64,000 nucleotides of DNA from positions 1 to 64,000 of the forward strand of contig JABLUY010000109.1 in the NCBI GenBank assembly GCA_013306675.1, given 5' to 3'. The notes under the pieces are model-generated. The model was not told where the DNA came from. It saw only the letters and a program-made list of their open reading frames with translations, and made no database searches. Positions 59,300-64,000 of this stretch are shown one piece after another. Both the position numbers and the translations under genes were made by a program. The stretch comes from Thraustochytrium sp. TN22 (taxonomy: Eukaryota; Sar; Bigyra; Thraustochytrida; Thraustochytriidae). The stretch's first letter is position 1; each line of letters opens with the position of its first letter.

Positions 59300-59517
59300 C
59301 CTGCTGCGTTCGCCGGGGCGCCTTGGCTGTGCGCCGCGCGGGGGTCGCGGTTTTGGTTTTGCTCGCCCTGGTGCTGCTGCCACTGCTGCTGCCCTCGGTT
59401 CACCTCGGCCTCGTACGCCCCGGCACGCGTAGCCTGCAAACTGTCCGATGGACGCCTCCGCAGTCTGCGCAGGATGTGGCTCTGGTTCACGCCCGGGCCG
59501 CGCGGGTCAGATGCCAT
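57106..59517 (-). CDS. large C2H2 zinc-finger protein with polyAla/polyGln tracts
   Basis: 803 residues, one exon, starting MASDPRGPGVNQSH. The first 600 residues are low-complexity: runs of Ala (near 85), Gln (near 305), Ser-Ala dipeptides and His/Gln-rich parts. Three consecutive C2H2 fingers lie near residues 605-690: FVCDICAKPFGYKQHLQTHIKTVH, THACELCSKRFGEKSALTKH and HRCSVCGSSFGQKAHLKKH, the last ending in H-x4-C rather than H-x3-H. The tail is Ser/Pro-rich with a Ser run. A probable transcription regulator, similar in layout to the gene at 14292-15791 (three fingers, polyGln, long disordered arms), so the two may be paralogues. The ATG chosen is the first after a stretch of Arg/Pro-rich frame that looks untranslated. 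Confidence 0.83.
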
Positions 59518-62500
59518 ACGCCGCCCCTGCCTCGGCCTGAAAAAGGACGCAAGCGTATGGCCGCGTGGCGTACACCGGCCGCGAATTGCGCGCTTTGCTT
59601 TGCCTTGCTTTGCTCGAGCGCGGTGTCGGTCTGGCAGGGCGGGCGGGCGGGCAGCCGGTCGTTGGTGGCGGGACGCCTCGCTGCGCAAGGCCTGGCGCTG
59701 CCTCTTGCTGCAGGCAGGGCAGTGCCGGCGGCAGGCAGGCAGCCCAGCCAGGCGTCGGCGCCTGCACGGCCACCTTCCCTCTACTCCTACGTACGACCCG
59801 TACCGGACCGCACCGTCCGAGTCGGGGATGCGCGCCTGGCTCCGGATGGTCGCCGCCACCACCGGCCACAGCCTGACGGCGCGGCGCGGCGCGGCTCCCC
59901 GTCGCTGGGTGACGGGAACGCCGCTGCGCTGCTGCCTCCGCTTGCTGTCGACGCCGCACGTACGCTGACGAGGCGCCTGCGCCGGAGGGTGGAGCTGAGG
60001 CGCCGTGGCGACAGCTTCGAGGCTCCGAGCTCAGAAGTCTACCGTGCTACGCTGCGCTGTGCTGTAGTCGCGAGCTTCGCCTTGATCCCTCACACGCAGC
60101 TCGCCTGCCAAGCTAGCCAAGCTAGCTAGCTAGCTACCTGCGTTCTCGCCACCCAGGCTCCGTCTGTTAGTCTGGCCGAGGCGCCGGAAGGCGCCTCCGC
60201 CTGAACCGCACAAATCCAGTCCCTCTTGCGGCTTCCTGGGAAGCGAAGGTGTCTCGCTCGCCTTGCCTCGCCTCGACTCTCGACTCGTCGAGGCGAGTCG
60301 AATCGCCTCGACTCGACTCGCCAGCCTTCCCGACTCGCGCGCTTCTCGCTCCCTCGCTCGCGCTCTGACTGCAGGTTCGCTGGCGCACGCTCCACTCGCT
60401 CTCGCTCTCGCTCTCGCTCTGGCTGGCTGCCCGATCGATCGCTCGCCGCCACCTGCCTGCCACCACCAACACCTTTGCTCGGAGATTGTCTGCGCGCCGC
60501 GTATGTGCGCTGCTGCGGACGAAATCCCCGCGTGGCTGCCGCCGCGCCTCGGCGCGCGACTCAGCACGGCGCAGCGCGACGGCGCGCGCCTTGGTTGGTC
60601 GCTGCGCTGCTCGCTTTCCGAGGCGCTCAACTCGTCTCGCCGGGTACCTTCGTCGCTTCCGACACTGCTTCGCCGCGGGGCCCGTGCTGCTGTGCCGTGC
60701 TGCGCCGCGCCGCGCTGCGCCCGCGCGGTGCAGCTGCGAGGCTCTTGCGGTGGCTGCGGCCGCGGTGGCGGTGGCGCTCGCCTCCCTCCGGCAACGCCCT
60801 GCTCCGCTGCAGCAGGAGCAGCAGCAGCGGCAGCAGCTGCAGCCAGCTTTCGCGCGACCCGGGCGGCGCAAGCTAAGCTTAACAGCTTATGCAGGCAGCC
60901 CGGCGCTGACGCGCGAGCCGCCTCGGCACTCGCGCAATTCGCCGCGCGGCCGCCGCCGTTGGCGGCCGACCGACCACGATTGATGATTGGTTTACCGGCC
61001 GGCGTGGCTGGCCGCGAGCGATCAGCTTGGGCAGGCCCTGACCTCCTTCCTTCGCGCCCGCTGCCTACCTTGGCACGCCTTGGCACCCTCCGCCCCTTGA
61101 ATGACCTAGGAAAGTAGTACAAAGTACCCCTGGCCCTTGTGGCGTGGACTTGCGTGCTCACGCCTGCGGGCCACAGCGTGCCAGTTTTCGAACCGGGAGG
61201 TGCTCGGGCTGCGCGCCTGGGCTGCTGCTCGCCTGGCTGCGCGAACCAGCCCGGCACGCCACAGCTTTGTGCTGCGCGGCGCGGAGCCCCCCGCCCGGAG
61301 CCCCCGCCCCGCCCCCGACGGCTCGGAGCGCGCGGAGCGCCTCCAGAGACTGCCTGCTCGGGCGGGCGGTCGCGCGGCTTCCAGCGCGCGAACGCACGCG
61401 GCGCGCGAAGGAGAGGGCGGGAGGCAGAGGAGCGAGGCCGCGAGCTCGTGCGGCCGTGACCGTGGCTGTCCCAACGGTGTCGACAGGGTTTCGTGCTGTG
61501 GGCCCTCAGCTCAGGCGGCTGTGGTGGGCTGGGCCCTACGCACCCGAACCGAACCCCAAGTCGCGACCAGCTGTCGGACCGCCCGCTGGGTGCGCTGCGA
61601 ATCTGCGACCGCGCCTACGCTCGCCGTGCTCTTGATCAGTCCACCAACCTGCCAAGGAAGGCGGTCGCCAGACTCAACCACGTCGCGTCGCGAGGCGTCG
61701 CAATGCCTGCCACGCTCGCTCGCGGGCCGCACCTCGGGGCCACAGGCCGTTAGTTGCCAAACACCGCCCGCTTGCCGCCCCTCCCTCCCTCCCTCCCTCC
61801 CTCCCTCCCTCCCTCCCTCCCTCCCTCCTGCACGCTGCGCCACGCTGCGCCACGCTGCGCCACGCTGCGCTAGCTCGCTCGTTCGCCGCTTCGCGCACGG
61901 CCAGGGCCGCGCTCCGCCCGTCGACGGCGCGGAGGGCGCGTGCGCGCGCGGCTCGCAGTCGCGCGGCGCGTGGCAACGGCGCGGCGCCCGGCACCTGGCT
62001 CCGCGCTGCGCGAGGACCTCTACTCCGTCGCCAGGAGCGCGTGAGCTGCCGCCCGATACAGACGCAGTCCGAGATTGACGGCGACTGCGACGGCGAGATC
62101 GCAGCCAGCAGCGACAGCGAGCTTGCAGCCGGCACTCGCTCCCTCGATTACTCGCGCAACGCGATCGCGGCCAGGAGCACGCGCTGGTCGGCCCGTCCGT
62201 CTAACGCTGCGCCTGATCGCGAGTTGTTACCTAGCTCAACGCGGCCCGTCAACGGAAGGTAGGTATGCCAATGCTATGCTTGGCCGGCTGGCGGCTAGAG
62301 GCAAGTGGAACAGCTCGGGCTCGAACTCGCTGCCGCAAGGCTGCGCGCGAGCCGCGTCGCCTCGCGTCGCCTCGCGTCGCGTCGCGCCGCGATACCTTGG
62401 TGACAGGCGCGGCTGCTTCTTCCTGCAGCCGCTCGTGAAGCAACCAAGCAGACTCGCGAGTCTCGACTCGCCGCCTCGGCTCGCGCCACCTCGGCCACCG

Positions 62501-64000
62501 CCGTCGCCGCGTCTCGCGTTGCACGTTGCACGACTCGCCCCGCGTCAGCACAGCGTTGTACGACGGCTCAGCTCGCCTCGGCTCAATGGCCAGCACTGCG
62601 CCTGGTCTTGGGAATCTCGCTCAGCCTGGCGTGCTCGCTCACTGCAGCTCGCCTCGCCCCGCCCCGCTCTAGCTAGCTAGCTAGCTATACGTCGGCGTCG
62701 GGCAGCTCGAGCAGCTCACCCCCGTTGCGTTCGCGGCAGCGCGACCCGCCTTGCCTGGACGTCGCTTGCGCAGCCTGCGCCTCGCCGCTAAGCTGCGAAG
62801 CGCTCCCCTGACTGCCGTGCCCTGCGTCCAGGAGCCGAGCAGCCTCCACTCTGACGGCGCTGCAGCGCCTTGCCGGCGCCGTCGCCCTCGTCGCTGTGCC
62901 ACAGCCGCTCCGGCGGCGAGTTGGAGGTCTACAGGCGTCGCAGACTCTCAGCCAGCTGCTTGCTAGCTCCTCGCTTGCAGCACCGTGGCTGGCAGCAAGT
63001 CATTCAATCCTAGCGGCGAGAGCATCGACGACTCCTCGACCGGCCGCGGCTGCCAGGAGCTTCGCAAGACTCAAGTGATCAGCGAGCGCGCAGGAGGCCG
63101 AACGAAACAACTGCAGAATTCGCGCAGGACTCTGCCAGTGTCGACCGCCGCCAATCGACTGATGATCGACCGCGCTGGACTCGGACCATCAACAGTCAGA
63201 CCGGCGGCGGGCTATGATACAAGCGGCGTTGAGCCGTGCCACGCCTTTCCTTTTTAGCCCCTCGATTGGCGGTCGTGGCGACGGCTTGACATGTCTTCTA
63301 GGCTAGGTGCTGTGAGACAACCTAGGCGCTGTGAGACCTTGCCTCGGAGAGTTTTGCAAGGTTCGCTCGCTCGCTCCGAGTCGCCAAGCAATGCAAGCAC
63401 GCCTCGCTCGCGCGCGTGCAAGCTTTTCCCTCCGACACGGGGTGGCGGCCTTGACTCGCTGCGACGCTGGCGAGGCTCGAGTCGAGAGGCCCACGAAAGG
63501 TGGGACACTCGGTCATGCCAGTGCCATGTCATGTCATGACACTTCATGCCATCATGTCACTGGCGGCCGCCTCTGACAACGCCTGACTCGCGTGCTGGAC
63601 GCTGCAGTGAGCTGGCGGCTGCCAGTGGCATCCGTCTTTGCAAGCCAAGCCATCCAGCCTCTCGCTCAGGAGGCCCAGCAAGGAGCCACAGCCTCGCCAG
63701 CCTGGTCGTCTGCGGCCAGCAGCGGAACGAAACGATCGGCGAGGACAGCTCCGGCAGCTCCGAGTCTCCCCGGCCAAGCTGGAACGCTTCTTCCTCCTGC
63801 ATCTTACTGTTAGTCGCCCTCGAAGAGGCTCGAACGGCGCGCATTTATGCAGTGCACCCCATCCTTCCACACGCCCGCGATCGCTGCGTACCTCTGTTGT
63901 GCCCTCGCCGGCGCGCGCGAGTCTTCGCCTTCGCACGGCTTCTTACCGCTGGCCGCTGCGCACGCCGCGTGCGAGCTTCACAAGAGCGTGAGCGAGTCTT
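59518..64000. other. 4.5 kb low-complexity region without recognisable genes
   Basis: GC-rich DNA upstream of the second zinc-finger gene, reaching the window edge. It holds AGCTAGCTAGCTAGC tracts (60120-60135, 62669-62686), a CTCGACTCG-rich patch (60270-60325), GCTCTC runs (60395-60422), a CCCT array (61778-61827), four copies of CACGCTGCGC (61831-61870) and a CACTGCCAGTG-rich end (63520-63630). Frames up to 375 codons are open but overlap on both strands, are Arg/Ala/Ser-rich and match no family. It may be regulatory, may carry noncoding RNA or may hold short exons that I cannot identify. Confidence 0.5.
61778..61870 (+). repeat. CCCT array and adjacent 10 bp repeat
   Basis: About 12 CCCT units (61778-61827), followed directly by four perfect copies of CACGCTGCGC (61831-61870). 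Noncoding. Confidence 0.92.

Noticed and set aside
60130-61257. 375-codon minus-strand frame and overlapping plus-strand frames
   Set aside because: Low-complexity composition and heavy overlap between strands; no domain recognised.
1-64000. Search for tRNA, rRNA, CRISPR arrays, transposons and retroelements
   Set aside because: No TpsiC-type tRNA signature, transposase, reverse transcriptase, terminal inverted repeats or spacer-repeat pattern was found by reading; absence was not tested computationally.

Overview
The window is nuclear DNA of a protist with a very GC-rich, gene-dense and mostly intron-poor genome. Evidence for a eukaryote: 23 GT-AG introns can be placed from reading-frame continuity, and the genes include mitochondrial carriers, TRAPP subunits, a G-protein gamma subunit, diphthamide and cohesion factors, and axonemal proteins. 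The organism therefore builds cilia. The zinc-finger array of the type annotated 'WRKY19-like' in oomycetes (49.0-50.1 kb), the compact genes and a Kdo transferase suggest a stramenopile, possibly a labyrinthulomycete/thraustochytrid. This placement is inference from gene content only.

Layout. 0-8.7 kb: an LRR type I membrane protein (+), then an LRR-ROC-COR-TIR (ROCO family) gene (-); in both genes each leucine-rich repeat sits in its own exon with phase-2 introns. 10.3-13.7 kb: DSCC1 (+), CRYZL1 (-) and TRAPPC2L (+), the last two head to head. 13.9-15.8 kb: a C2H2 zinc-finger gene (-) whose 3' end is tandemly duplicated, followed by a 3.4 kb gene-free upstream region. 19.2-31.7 kb: an mpaB/Lcp-type oxygenase, a UFD1-UBX-UIM-UBA protein, a G-gamma subunit, a double-FKBP isomerase (-), TRAPPC13 (-) and a MORN-repeat protein (+). 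32.2-38.5 kb: a mitochondrial carrier (+) and a 1584-residue protein joining a CARMIL-like LRR half to a GT49 (LARGE-type) glycosyltransferase half (-). 39.5-45.2 kb: a ciliary group with a coiled-coil protein (-), a Tctex-type dynein light chain (-) and, divergent from it, CCDC39 (+). 45.3-53.8 kb: a small unknown gene (-), a second mitochondrial carrier (+), a truncated zinc-finger-array gene (-), Kdo transferase (-) and, divergent, DPH3 (+). 53.9-59.5 kb: a GAF-domain coiled-coil protein (-) and a second C2H2 zinc-finger gene (-). 59.5-64 kb: low-complexity DNA in which I recognise no gene.

The gene set is mainly housekeeping (vesicle tethering, chromatid cohesion, ubiquitin/p97, translation-factor modification, mitochondrial transport) with a ciliary cluster. 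No transposon, retroelement, CRISPR array, rRNA or tRNA was recognised. The most unusual items are the CARMIL::GT49 fusion, the one-repeat-per-exon LRR genes, the UFD1-UBX-UBA combination, the zinc-finger array cut by a stop codon between intact repeats, and a perfect GAGTCC array of about 317 bp.
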